DNA of 64,000 nucleotides. It comes from Nocardioides sp. TF02-7. Its GTDB lineage: Bacteria; Actinomycetota; Actinomycetes; Propionibacteriales; Nocardioidaceae. The notes beneath the pieces are model-generated. The model made no database searches. It was not told the DNA's origin and was given only the letters and a program-made list of their open reading frames with translations. The stretch covers positions 1,302,001 to 1,366,000 of the forward strand of contig NZ_CP092535.1 in assembly GCF_022437945.1 (NCBI RefSeq), given 5' to 3'. The position numbers and the translations under genes are program-made. Within the stretch, counting starts at the first letter, position 1; each line of letters starts with the position of its first letter. This document shows positions 40,272 through 49,967 of this stretch, in pieces.

Positions 40272-40297
40272 TGCGGCAAGTGGGACCGACCCCACGA

Positions 40298-40558
40298 TCA
40301 GTCCGTGTCCTCCCTGGACCGCGACTCCTCGAACCGCCGGGCGGCGCGCTGGGCCCGGCCCTCGACCTTGACGGCGAACTGCTCGCGCTGCCGCTGGAGC
40401 AGGAAGTACGACGCCACGCCGCTGACGACGAAGGCCAGGACCATCGCCCACAGGACCGGCACGTCCTCGGTGACCGCGAACCACAGGCCGAAGACGACGG
40501 CGAACGAGGCGACGAAGACGGCGGCCCGCATCAGGGTGTAGACCCAGAACTCCTTCAC
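40298..40558 (-). CDS. DUF4229-like small membrane protein
   Basis: An 86-residue protein with two hydrophobic helices (residues about 10-30 and 33-52) and a charged C-terminus (Q-R-Q-R-E-Q-F-A). It resembles DUF4229 proteins, which are usually found next to menaquinone genes in actinobacteria. GTG 40558 has TAGGCT 6 nt upstream. Function unknown; assembly or regulation of membrane respiratory enzymes is only a guess from context. Confidence 0.75.
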   Translation of the reverse strand: MKEFWVYTLMRAAVFVASFAVVFGLWFAVTEDVPVLWAMVLAFVVSGVASYFLLQRQREQFAVKVEGRAQRAARRFEESRSREDTD

Positions 40559-40564
40559 CGCTCC

Positions 40565-40570
40565 AGCCTA
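40565..40570 (-). promoter_or_regulatory. -10 box (TAGGCT), leaderless
   Basis: TAGGCT ends 6 nt before GTG 40558. Confidence 0.5.
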
Positions 40571-40623
40571 GGTCGTCACCCGGGTCGTGTCCGATTCGTG
40601 ACCCGCGCCGCCCACCCACGACC

Positions 40624-40629
40624 TACGCT
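40624..40629 (+). promoter_or_regulatory. -10 box (TACGCT), leaderless
   Basis: TACGCT ends 6 nt before GTG 40636. Confidence 0.5.
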
Positions 40630-40635
40630 GGACGT

Positions 40636-40857
40636 GTGCTGAAGCTGTTGCTGGTGGTCGCGATCTTCGCGCTGGTGACCTACCTGGTCACGCGTGCGCT
40701 GCAGGAGCGCGGCGGGCCCGGCGGCCAGCCCGTCCTGCCCCGGCCGAAGCTGCCCCGGAAGCCCTCGCGGCCGGTCGCGCCGGACGACGACGAGGACTTC
40801 CTCCGCGAGCTCGAGCGTCGCCGGCGGCGGGCGAAGAAGCCACCCGAGGACGGCTAG
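40636..40857 (+). CDS. Small membrane-anchored protein, unknown
   Basis: A 73-residue protein: one N-terminal helix (K-L-L-L-V-V-A-I-F-A-L-V-T-Y-L-V) then a Pro/Arg-rich and acidic cytoplasmic tail (D-D-D-E-D-F, E-R-R-R-R-R). It is divergent from the DUF4229-like gene, with a leaderless promoter on each strand. No family recognised, but codon use is like its neighbours. Confidence 0.7.
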   Translation: MLKLLLVVAIFALVTYLVTRALQERGGPGGQPVLPRPKLPRKPSRPVAPDDDEDFLRELERRRRRAKKPPEDG

Positions 40858-40874
40858 CGCCGCGCCGCCTCCGC

Positions 40875-40931
40875 GGCCCCGCTCCTCCCGGCCCGCTCCT
40901 TCCGGCCCCGCTCCTCCGGCCCCGCTCCAGC
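40875..40931. repeat. GC-rich tandem repeat
   Basis: Four imperfect copies of a 14-15 bp unit (GGCCCCGCTCCTCC) fill the 100-bp gap between two convergent genes. No gene is seen here. Confidence 0.6.
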
Positions 40932-40959
40932 CGCCGAGCGCGACCCTCAGCCCCGATCC

Positions 40960-41961
40960 TCAGAGCTGCCGCACGACCGCAGGCGCCTCGCCGGCGTAGG
41001 AGTGCTGGCTGGAGGAGGAGAAGTAGTTCACGCCGATGAAGTTGAACCACAGCGTGGCGAGCCCGACGAGGGCGATGATCGCGGCGTTGCGGCCCTTCCA
41101 GCCGGCGGTGGCCCGGGCGTGGAGGTAGCCGGCGTAGACCACCCAGGTGATGAACGCCCACACCTCCTTGGGGTCCCAGTTCCAGTAGCGCGACCAGGCC
41201 TCGTGCGCCCAGATCGGCCCGGTGATCAGCACGGCGAACGTCCACACGGGGAACGCGAAGGCGTGCACGCGGTAGGCGAGCTTGTCGAGCGCGTCGAGCG
41301 ACGGCACCCGCGCGAGCCAACCGGTCGCGGTCTCGCCCTTGCGGGCCTTGACGAGGTACATGATCGACGCGATGCCGCCGAGGGTGAACGCACCGGTGGC
41401 GATCACGGCGGACACGACGTGGATCACCAGCCAGTAGGAGTTCAGCGCCTCGGTGAGCGGCGCGACCGGCTCGTGCAGCCAGATCACCGCGACCATCAGC
41501 GTGGTCACGACGAACCCGACGACGAGCGGGGCCATCCAGCCCAGCCGGAACCGGCGGTGCAGCGCGAGGTACATCACCGTCACGACGAAGGTGCCGGCGA
41601 GCGTGAACTCATACATGTTGCCCCACGGCACCCGGTTGGGGTCGGCGGCCATCCCGCGGCCGACGAGCGAGACCAGGTGCGCGGCGGCGGCGATCGCGGT
41701 GAGCAGGAACCCGAGCCGCCCGAGGAAGGCGATCCGCTCGGCCGGCGTACGACGGCCGGTCGCCGCCGCGTCGACGTGCGCGGTCACCGGCGGCTCGGTG
41801 CCCTCGGCCCCGCCTGCACCGACGACGACCGCCTGCGGCGCCTCCTGCCGCTGGCGCAGGCTCGCCCACTCGGCGAGGTGCACCAGCAGTGCGACGAAGT
41901 AGACCACCCCTGCGGCGGCCACGGCCTGGTTGCTCAGCGTCTCCCACGCGGCGTCGGTCAC
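40960..41961 (-). CDS. ccsB: Cytochrome c biogenesis protein CcsB (ResC)
   Basis: A 333-residue membrane protein of the System II haem-attachment machinery, which exports haem and presents it to apocytochrome c. The haem-handling motif W-G-N-M-Y-E-F and the conserved W-N-W-D-P-K-E-V-W-A-F-I are present, with flanking His in membrane helices. GTG 41961 overlaps the resB stop and has AAGGGA upstream. Last gene of the hemL-ccs operon; intact. Confidence 0.93.
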   Translation of the reverse strand: MTDAAWETLSNQAVAAAGVVYFVALLVHLAEWASLRQRQEAPQAVVVGAGGAEGTEPPVTAHVDAAATGRRTPAERIAFLGRLGFLLTAIAAAAHLVSLVGRGMAADPNRVPWGNMYEFTLAGTFVVTVMYLALHRRFRLGWMAPLVVGFVVTTLMVAVIWLHEPVAPLTEALNSYWLVIHVVSAVIATGAFTLGGIASIMYLVKARKGETATGWLARVPSLDALDKLAYRVHAFAFPVWTFAVLITGPIWAHEAWSRYWNWDPKEVWAFITWVVYAGYLHARATAGWKGRNAAIIALVGLATLWFNFIGVNYFSSSSQHSYAGEAPAVVRQL

Positions 41962-43549
41962 GTGCTTCCCTTCTCGTCTTGCCGGAGGGCGGTGACCACG
42001 TCGGCCAGCACCTCGGCCATGTCGCCGTTGCCGGACCGGTCGAGCCCGGCGACCTCGACGACCGTCCGGTCCATTGTGTCCCCCGCCCCGGTGCCGGCGG
42101 CAGCCTGGGCCCGCACCCACACCCGGCGGGGGCGCACGAACAGCGAGCCGCACAGCCCGATCAGGGCGAGCACGACGCCGGCCAGGGCGACCTCCTTGCC
42201 GGGGGTCTGGCTGATCTGCACCCGCACCCAGGGGTCGACCCGCTCGAACGTCACCGAGCCGAGCCCGTCGGGCAGCTCGATGGTCTCGCCGACGGAGAGG
42301 TCGAGCCGGAACGGCTTGCCGTCCTCGCTCTCCAGCTGGGTGGCCGCGTCCTTGTCGAGGACGTAGACCGACTGCGGCTCGCCGTCGTCGAGGCCGAGGT
42401 CGCCGGTGTAGGCGAGCATCGACAGCAGCGGGTTGCGGTCGTCGGGGAAGACCGTGACCGGGTCGCCGTCGAACATCGCGAACGTCGGGTAGAAGACGCC
42501 CTCGAGCCCGATCGGGGTCGGCTTCGCCGCCCGGGCCTTCACCACCCCGAAGGACAGGAACGACGAATCCTGGGGCAGGAACACGGTGGGGGCCGGTCCA
42601 GGCGACGTCGCCCTCCCCGTCGCGGATCGTGATCACCGGGGCGTAGCCGTGGCCGATGAGGAACACGTCGGTGCCGCCGATGGAGAGCGGGTGGTTGACC
42701 CGCAGGTCGTAGTCGTCGGCCGGCCCGTCGTCCTCGCGGTAGGAGAGCCCGGCGGTGAACCCGCGGGCGGTGCCGGCGCCGGCGCCGCTCTCGAGCCACT
42801 CGACGTCGAACTCCTCGACGGTGAAGTCGAAGTCGTCGAGCTGCTCGGGCGTGAACAGCCCGCCGGGGTCGAAGTCGTCGTACTGGGTGAGGCTGTTGCC
42901 GAAGGTGGAGCCCTGCACGAGGATCACGCCGCCCTGGTAGCCGAACAGCCCGCCGACCGCGAAGCCGGCCAGGACGACCAGCACCGAGAGGTGGAAGAGC
43001 AGGTTGCCGGCCTCGCGGAGGTGGCCGCGCTCGGCGCTCACCGAGTCGGTGAGGTCGCCGACCGTGCGCAGCCGGTGCCGCCGGCCGAGCACCTCGCGGG
43101 CGCGGGCCAGCACCTCCTCGGGCGTCGCCGAGGTCTCGTACGTCGTGTGCTCGGGCAGCCGGGCCAGGTTGCGCGGCGTCGTGGGCGGCTGCGCCCGGAA
43201 CGCGCGGGCGTAGACCGCGCACCGCGGCACGATGCAGCCGACGAGGGACAGCGCCAGCAGCAGGTAGATCGCGGAGAACCAGATCGAGTCGTAGACCGAG
43301 AACAGGCCGAGCTTCTCGTAGACCGGCGCGAGGTCGGGGGTGCTCCTCCTTCCACCGGGTGACCGCCAGCGCGTCGACGCCCTTCTGGGGGATCACCGAG
43401 CCGGGGATCGCGGCGAGCGCCAGGAGCAGCAGGAGGAGCAGCGCGGTGCGCATCGAGGTCAGCTGCCGCCACGACCAGCGCAGCAGCTCGCGGGCGGTGA
43501 GCTCGCCCGGCCGGCGCGTCGGAGGCGTCCGGGTGCGGGTCTGGGTCAC
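41958..43549 (-). CDS. resB: Cytochrome c biogenesis protein ResB (two frameshifts)
   Basis: The partner of CcsB, about 529 residues corrected, with three N-terminal helices, a large extracytoplasmic domain and a last helix (V-A-L-A-G-V-V-L-A-L-I-G-L-C). It begins near L-R-W-S-W-R-Q-L-T-S-M-R-T-A-L and has I-P-G-S-V-I-P-Q-K, the family signature. Slips are at 43336-43340 (G5, expected 4) and 42588-42592 (G5, expected 4). GTG 43549 overlaps the restored ccdA stop. Confidence 0.9.
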
Positions 43550-44307
43550 AGGGGGTCTCCCCGTACTCCACGACCTGCAGCTGCACCCACTGCACCAGGT
43601 GGTCCCAGGCGCCGGTGAGCATCAGGACGCCGATCACGACCAGCATCAGCCCGCCCAGCCGCATCACCCACGCCTGGTGCCGGCGGACCCACGCGACGGC
43701 GCCGAGGGTGCGGCGGTAGGCGAGCCCGGCGAGGATGAACGGCACGCCCAGCCCGACGGCGTAGCAGAGGGAGAGGAAGGCGCCCCGCATCGCGGTGGCG
43801 TCGGAGAAGGTGAGGCCGACGATCGCGCCGTACGTCGGGCCGATGCAGGGCGTCCACCCGATCGCGAACAGCGCGCCGATCAGGGGGGCCGCGCCGAGCC
43901 CGACGCTGGGCAGCTTGTGCACCCGCCAGTCACGCTGCAGCCACGGCACGAGGCCCGAGAACACCAGCCCGAGGACCACGAGCAGCACACCCATGCCCGT
44001 CGTCAGCTCGTCCTGCCAGCGACGGAGCCACGACGCCACCCCCGCCGAACGCGGCGCCGAGGAGCACGAACACCACCGCGAACCCGAGCACGAACAGCAC
44101 CGAGCCAAGCAGCATCCGGCCGCGGTGCCGCGCGGCCTCACCGGACGCCAGGTCGGCGCCGGAGAGGCCAGTGGCGTAGGAGAGGTAGCCCGGCAGCAGC
44201 GGGATCACGCACGGGGAGAAGAAGGACACCAGGCCGGCGATCACCGCGACCGGCACCGCGAGCGCGAGCGACCCGGCCGCGGCCTGGGTCTCGAACCACT
44301 CACTCAT
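43546..44307 (-). CDS. ccdA: Cytochrome c biogenesis protein CcdA (two compensating indels)
   Basis: A 253-residue membrane protein that passes reducing power from cytoplasmic thioredoxin to TlpA/ResA. Six helices are seen; the redox Cys are in F-S-P-C-V-I-P-L-L-P-G and W-T-P-C-I-G-P-T. One extra base lies at 44039-44043 (C5, expected 4). Near the 3' end one base is missing, probably at 43551-43555 (G5, expected 6); adding it gives a short end and a stop overlapping resB (GTGA). Without it the frame would run through resB. ATG 44307 overlaps tlpA. Confidence 0.88.
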
Positions 44308-44873
44308 CGAGCAGGTCCTCGACGATGGTGACCAGCGTGCTCTTCGACGGGATCGCGCCGCTGATCAGCGCGGCGACGCGGCCGTCGCGGTCGAGCACAG
44401 CCGTCGACGGCATCCCGGAGGGCCGGTAGCGCCCGAACGCGTCGAGGGTCTCGCTGCCCGGGTCGTAGATCGAGGGGTAGTCGACGCCGCGGTCGCGCTC
44501 GAACGCCGCGGCGTTCTCGGGGGCGAGGTCGCGGATGTTGATGCCGACGAACTCGGTGTCGGCCGCAGGCAGCTCGGCGGCCGCCTCGACCAGCATCGGC
44601 ATCTCCTCGATGCAGGGACCGCAGAGCGACCACCACACGTTGACCACCACGACCTCGCCGCGGCTGTCGGCGAGGTCGAGGGGGTCGCCCTGCACGGTCT
44701 CGCCGACGAGCTCGACCGGCTCGTCGCGCTCGTCGGCGGGGATCTCGACGATGTTGCCCGCGCCCGGGACGTACTCCAGCTCACCGGTGCCCGCGAACCC
44801 GGAGCAGCCGGTGAGGAGGGAGCACGCCGCCGAGCAGGAGCGCGACGGGTGCGGCGGGACGGCGGACGCTCAG
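44300..44873 (-). CDS. TlpA/ResA-like thiol-disulfide lipoprotein (frameshifted)
   Basis: About 190 residues: lipoprotein signal ending L-L-T-G-C-S, then a thioredoxin fold with W-W-S-L-C-G-P-C (the redox pair) and the cis-Pro region S-G-M-P-S-T-A. It keeps the Cys of apocytochrome c reduced, working with CcdA. One extra base lies at 44818-44820 (G3, expected 2), inside the signal peptide. No ATG or GTG is in place; a CTG at 44873 overlaps the upstream stop as CTGA and is the best start, though unusual. Confidence 0.83.
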
Positions 44874-45581
44874 GACTCGGGCTCCTCGGCGGGCAGGGAG
44901 CCCTCGGGGCGCCGCTCCTCGGGCGCGTCGCCCGCCGAGAACGGCGCGTGGACGTCGCGCGCGGGGGATCAGGTCGATCGCCGGCTCGTGGTAGGAGACC
45001 TGGGCGATCCGGTCGTCGACGAAGTGGAACGACGTCACCGAGCACAGCGTGCACTGCCGTCGCCGCGGGTCGTGGAGGAACGACCGCCCCTCGACGTGCA
45101 GCCGGGTCGTCCAGATCGGCAGCTGGTGGGAGACGATCACGCCCTCGTGCCCGGCGGCCGCCCGGCGTACGTCGTGGACCGCCGACATCATCCGCGTCAC
45201 GATCGCCCGGTAGGGCTCGCCCCACGACGGCTTGAACGGGTTGTAGAGGTGACGCCACAGCAGCGGGTTGCGCAGCGCGTTGTTGCCGCGGCCGAACGTC
45301 AGCCCCTCGAACCGGTTGGTCGACTCCAGCACCCGCTCGTCGATCTCGATCTCGAGCCCGAGCTTCTCGGCGAGCGGCGCGGCGGTCTCGCGGGCCCGCT
45401 CGAGCGGGGAGGACCGGACCACGGTGACGTCGCGCCCGGCGAGCGCTTCGGCCGTCTTCTCCGCCATCCGCCGGCCGAGGTCGGAGAGGTGGAAGCCGTC
45501 GCGCCGGCCGTAGAGGATGCCCTCGGGGTTGTGCACCTCGCCGTGGCGGACGAGGTGGACCGTGGTGTCGGGTGTGCTCAC
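44870..45581 (-). CDS. Histidine phosphatase family protein (frameshifted)
   Basis: A phosphoglycerate-mutase-like phosphatase of about 236 residues. The catalytic motif is L-V-R-H-G-E-V near residue 9, with [11 protein letters not shown] and V-S-H-Q-L-P-I as the second His region. A slip at 44963-44967 (G5, expected 4) affects only the last 30 residues. GTG 45581 overlaps the hemL stop. The gene often sits between hemL and ccs genes in actinobacteria; the substrate is unknown. Confidence 0.88.
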
Positions 45582-46942
45582 TGGTCGGCCTCCGCGGGTC
45601 GGGCGGCAGCGGCCGCCTGCGCCGCCGCCGGCAGCGCGTCGAGGACGGCCTGCACCGCCCGGTCGTCGTGGGCCGCGGACACGAACCACGCCTCGAACGC
45701 CGAGGGGGGCAGGTGGACACCGCGGTCGAGCATCGCGTGGAAGAACGCGGCGTACGCCGCCACGTCGGTGCGGGAGGCACCGGCGAAGTCGCGCACCGGC
45801 TCGTCGGTGAGGAACACCGAGAACATCGACCCGGTCGACTGCACGACGTGCGGGACGCCCGCGGCGGTCAGGGCCTCCGACACCGCGGGGCGCAGCACGT
45901 CGGCGACCCCCGCCAGGTGGTCGTAGACCTCCGGTGTCGCCAGCCGCAGCGTGGCGAGGCCGGCGGCGGTGGCGAGCGGGTTCCCGGACAGGGTGCCGGC
46001 CTGGTAGACGGGGCCCTCGGGCGCGAGGTGGTGCATCACGTCGGCGCGGCCGCCGAACGCCGCGGCCGGCAGGCCCCCGCCCATCACCTTGCCGAACGTC
46101 ATCAGGTCCGGCCGCCACCCCTCGGCCGCGCCGTCGGTGCCCCACTGGCCGCTCCGGGACACGCGGAAGCCGGTCATCACCTCGTCGCTGACGAACAGCG
46201 CGCCGTAGCGGCGGCAGGTGTCGGCGAGGAACGCGTTGAAGCCCGGCTCCGGCGGCACCACGCCCATGTTGCCGGGGGCGGCCTCGGTGATCAGGCAGGC
46301 GATCCGGTCGCCGTGCTCGGCGAACGCCGCCTCGACGGCGGCCCGGTCGTTGTAGGGCAGCACCAGCGTCAGCTCGGTCGAGCTGGCCGGCACGCCGGGG
46401 GTGCCGGGGATGGAGAACGTGGTCAGCCCCGAGCCGGCGGAGGCGAGCAGCGCGTCGAGGTGCCCGTGGTAGCAGCCGGCGAACTTCACCACCACGTCGC
46501 GGCCGGTGAAGCCGCGGGCCAGCCGGATCGCCGACATGGTCGCCTCGGTGCCCGACGACACCAGCCGCAGCCGCTCCACGGGCGTGCGGTCGATGATCTC
46601 CTCGACCAGCGCGACCTCGCCCTCGGTGGGCGTGCCGTACGACGTGCCGCGGGCCGCGGCGGCCTGCACGGCCGCGACGACCTCGGGGTGGGCGTGGCCG
46701 AGCAGCATCGGGCCCCACGAGCCGACGAGGTCGACGTACTCGTTGCCGTCGGCGTCGGTGAGCCACGCGCCCTGCGCGGACGCGACGAACCTCGGCGTGC
46801 CGCCAACGGCGTTGAAGGCCCGCACCGGCGAGTTCACCCCGCCGGGGGTCACCGCCCGGGCCCGGTCGAAGAGCTCGGCCGACCGGCGTACCGACGTGGT
46901 CGGGCGGGTCGCGGAGCCGGGGCCGGACGGGGCAGGAGTCAC
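45578..46942 (-). CDS. hemL: Glutamate-1-semialdehyde 2,1-aminomutase HemL
   Basis: A 454-residue PLP enzyme making 5-aminolevulinate from the HemA product. It shows [36 protein letters not shown] and the PLP lysine in [11 protein letters not shown]. Intact. GTG 46942 has GACAAT 6 nt upstream, so it heads the haem/cytochrome operon hemL-PGM-tlpA-ccdA-resB-ccsB, in which genes overlap by 4-8 bp. Confidence 0.95.
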   Translation of the reverse strand: MTPAPSGPGSATRPTTSVRRSAELFDRARAVTPGGVNSPVRAFNAVGGTPRFVASAQGAWLTDADGNEYVDLVGSWGPMLLGHAHPEVVAAVQAAAARGTSYGTPTEGEVALVEEIIDRTPVERLRLVSSGTEATMSAIRLARGFTGRDVVVKFAGCYHGHLDALLASAGSGLTTFSIPGTPGVPASSTELTLVLPYNDRAAVEAAFAEHGDRIACLITEAAPGNMGVVPPEPGFNAFLADTCRRYGALFVSDEVMTGFRVSRSGQWGTDGAAEGWRPDLMTFGKVMGGGLPAAAFGGRADVMHHLAPEGPVYQAGTLSGNPLATAAGLATLRLATPEVYDHLAGVADVLRPAVSEALTAAGVPHVVQSTGSMFSVFLTDEPVRDFAGASRTDVAAYAAFFHAMLDRGVHLPPSAFEAWFVSAAHDDRAVQAVLDALPAAAQAAAAARPAEADQ

Positions 46943-47020
46943 CGCTCCATTGTCACCGATCCACGTGCGCGGATAGCCCTCGGGGGCCGCCTGTGCGGTG
47001 CGCCACGCCGGTCAACCCGG

Positions 47021-47110
47021 AAATTGGCTCATGTGACACCCGTAACGCGGGTATGACAAAGTTCGTTGGGCCGGTTGTCGCTCCCTTCGGGAGGTGGGGG
47101 CGACGTCACA
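47021..47110 (+). promoter_or_regulatory. Upstream region of the lytic transglycosylase gene
   Basis: The 234-bp gap 46943-47176 has a direct-repeat-like run GTGACA-CCC-GTAACG (47032-47046), a candidate -10 (TATGAC, 47052) and then a stable stem-loop CTCCC-TTCG-GGGAG enclosed by GTCG/CGAC (about 47079-47106). MtrA-type sites contain GTAAC repeats and control cell-wall hydrolases, but the match is weak. I found no known riboswitch consensus. Confidence 0.3.
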
Positions 47111-47176
47111 CGGGTCCGGTTCGACGGAGGCCCGGGTGATCGACGGGCCCGGCAGGGCAGGGGAGAGAGAACGGAC

Positions 47177-48439
47177 ATGTCGAGGAAGCGCCTGGGGCGG
47201 CTGCAGCGCGCCGCCACCATCGTCCCGCTCGCCCTGCTGTCGGCGGCCTGGACCGCGAGCGTCGCGGGCATCGGCGGCGTCCCGACGGTCGCCTCCGCCG
47301 AGGAGCAGCAGCCCGAGACCTCCCTCCCCGACGGCACCAGCGTGCCCAACCAGGCGATCGAGGCCCCCGCCAGCGTCTCCGACGCCGACAGCCTCACCGG
47401 TGGCAACGACCAGACCGTCGTCGCCACCGCCTCGACCAACCAGATCCCGTCCGCCGCGCTCGCGGCGTACCAGCGCGCCGAGACCGTGATCAACGCCGCC
47501 GACAAGAGCTGCAAGCTCACCTGGCAGCTGGTCGCGGCGATCGGCCGCGTCGAGTCCAACCACGGCCGCTACGGCGGCAACGTGCTCGACGACGACGGCG
47601 TCGCGCAGCCCGGCATCTTCGGCGTGCCGCTCAACGGCAAGCGCGGCACCAAGGCGATCAGCGACACCGACGGCGGTCAGTTCGACGGCGACACCCAGTG
47701 GGACCGCGCCATCGGCCCGATGCAGTTCATCCCGTCGACCTGGTCGGTCGTGGGCGTCGACGCCGACAACGACTCCAAGCGCAACCCGCAGGACATCGAC
47801 GACGCGGCCCTCGCCAGCGCCGTCTACCTCTGCTCCGGCAACGACGACCTCTCCACCGTCGTCGGCCAGCGCGCCGCGGTCCACCGCTACAACCACAGCC
47901 AGTCCTACGTCGACCTGGTGCTCTCGATCATGGACGCCTACCTCGAGGGCGACTTCTCGACGATCCCCAACAACACCACCTCGGCCGGCTACATCGTGCC
48001 GCAGGCCCCGACGTACAACCCCGGCAGCCACGACACCGGCTCCGGCGACAAGGACCGCGCGCCGAACCCGGCCGGCGACAGCAGCGGCACGGACGACGAC
48101 GGCGGTGACGTCACCCCGCCGACCCAGCCCGAGGACGAGACGCCCGGCGGCGGCAACGACAACGGCGGCGGCAACGACGACGGCGGGAACAACGGCGGCG
48201 GCAACGACAACGGCGGTGGCGGCAACAAGGGCCCGCTCGGCCCCGTCACCGACGGGCTCGAGGAGGTGGCGCCCGACCTCTGGACGGTCGCCGAGGCCAC
48301 CGTCGAGTGCACGACCCGCCTCCTGGACAACGTCACGAACCCGCTGGGCCTCAACCTCACCAGGCTGCTGCAGCAGCTGGGGCTGCTGGACGACCGGGAC
48401 GCCTGCGTCGACCGGTTGGCCGGCACACCGCAGAACTGA
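47177..48439 (+). CDS. Secreted lytic transglycosylase
   Basis: A 420-residue exported protein with a signal sequence (residues 1-41, A-W-T-A-S-V-A-G). The SLT/goose-lysozyme-like domain is at about 100-280: the catalytic Glu is probably in A-I-G-R-V-E-S-N-H-G, followed by A-I-G-P-M-Q-F-I-P-S-T-W. A Gly/Asn/Asp-rich linker follows (N-D-N-G-G-G-N-D-D-G-G repeats, residues about 325-355) and then a C-terminal segment of unknown role with two Cys. GGGGAGAG precedes ATG 47177. Likely cleaves peptidoglycan during growth. Confidence 0.9.
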   Translation: MSRKRLGRLQRAATIVPLALLSAAWTASVAGIGGVPTVASAEEQQPETSLPDGTSVPNQAIEAPASVSDADSLTGGNDQTVVATASTNQIPSAALAAYQRAETVINAADKSCKLTWQLVAAIGRVESNHGRYGGNVLDDDGVAQPGIFGVPLNGKRGTKAISDTDGGQFDGDTQWDRAIGPMQFIPSTWSVVGVDADNDSKRNPQDIDDAALASAVYLCSGNDDLSTVVGQRAAVHRYNHSQSYVDLVLSIMDAYLEGDFSTIPNNTTSAGYIVPQAPTYNPGSHDTGSGDKDRAPNPAGDSSGTDDDGGDVTPPTQPEDETPGGGNDNGGGNDDGGNNGGGNDNGGGGNKGPLGPVTDGLEEVAPDLWTVAEATVECTTRLLDNVTNPLGLNLTRLLQQLGLLDDRDACVDRLAGTPQN

Positions 48440-48508
48440 GGCGCACTGCCCGACCGGGGCGCCCCTGTCCGCCGCCGGGAGTGCAGTAACTCAGTGTTCG
48501 TGACACTT

Positions 48509-48540
48509 CCTCGGTGCTGTGACAGGTCACACCACCGAGG
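48509..48540. terminator. Bidirectional hairpin terminator
   Basis: CCTCGGTG and CACCGAGG form the outer 8-bp stem; after one C-C mismatch TGTGAC/GTCACA adds 6 bp with a 2-nt loop. It lies between the transglycosylase gene and the convergent cupin fragment. The rest of 48440-48597 shows a further CACCGAGG copy and no gene. Confidence 0.6.
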
Positions 48541-48597
48541 GAGCGTCCCGAACACCGAGGTAGTGCGGCGCCGGCAGCCCCCGGGCCGCCGGACTGC

Positions 48598-48738
48598 TCA
48601 GCCGGACTGCGGCCCCAGCGGCCCCTGACCGTCCGCGGCGCCCGGCTCGTCGACGTACTCGAGCACGCGGACCCGCTCGTTCTCGAACAGGACGCGGTAG
48701 TGCTCGGGATTGGTCACGACCGGGTCCGTGCTGGTCAC
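48598..48738 (-). pseudogene. Truncated cupin-like protein fragment
   Basis: A 46-residue frame from GTG 48738 has N-P-E-H-Y-R-V-L-F-E-N-E-R-V-R-V-L-E-Y, which looks like the first strand of a family of small single-domain cupins. It then stops where the metal-binding His motif is expected, so it is probably a remnant. A GACGCT box 6 nt before the GTG would fit a leaderless gene. It could instead be a very small real protein. Confidence 0.5.
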
Positions 48739-48797
48739 GTCGCGAGCGTCGCACCCCCCGGTCGGTGCGGCCAGTGCCGACGGGACCACTTCCGGTG

Positions 48798-49789
<992 letters not shown>

Positions 49790-49807
49790 CCCACCATCCT
49801 CCCCGAT

Positions 49808-49967
49808 GGTCGAGTAGGCACTTCCTCACGCTTCACTGGGTGGTTCCGCCGGCTCGAGGAGGCACTTCCTCGCACTGCGCGCTCGCAGCCCGGCCGCTCG
49901 AGGGCCGCGGACCCCCACTCGAGGCCGACGAAGTCCCCACTCGGCGGTGAGAAGTCCCTACTCGACG
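49808..49967. repeat. Inverted array of about 20-bp repeats between hemD and hemB
   Basis: Two direct copies of TCGAGTAGGCACTTCCTC-like units (49808-49830, 49853-49872) are followed by two copies in the opposite sense (about 49929-49945 and 49950-49966); the reverse complement of GAAGTCCCTACTCGAC matches the first unit at 15/16. The centre holds further CTCGAG motifs. It fills the hemD-hemB gap and ends at the hemD stop. Confidence 0.75.

Noticed and set aside
47021-47176. ydaO-type c-di-AMP riboswitch
   Set aside because: The conserved core segments were not found in the leader.
48509-48540. CRP site TGTGAC-AG-GTCACA
   Set aside because: Spacing is wrong for CRP and the sequence is better explained as part of a longer terminator stem.
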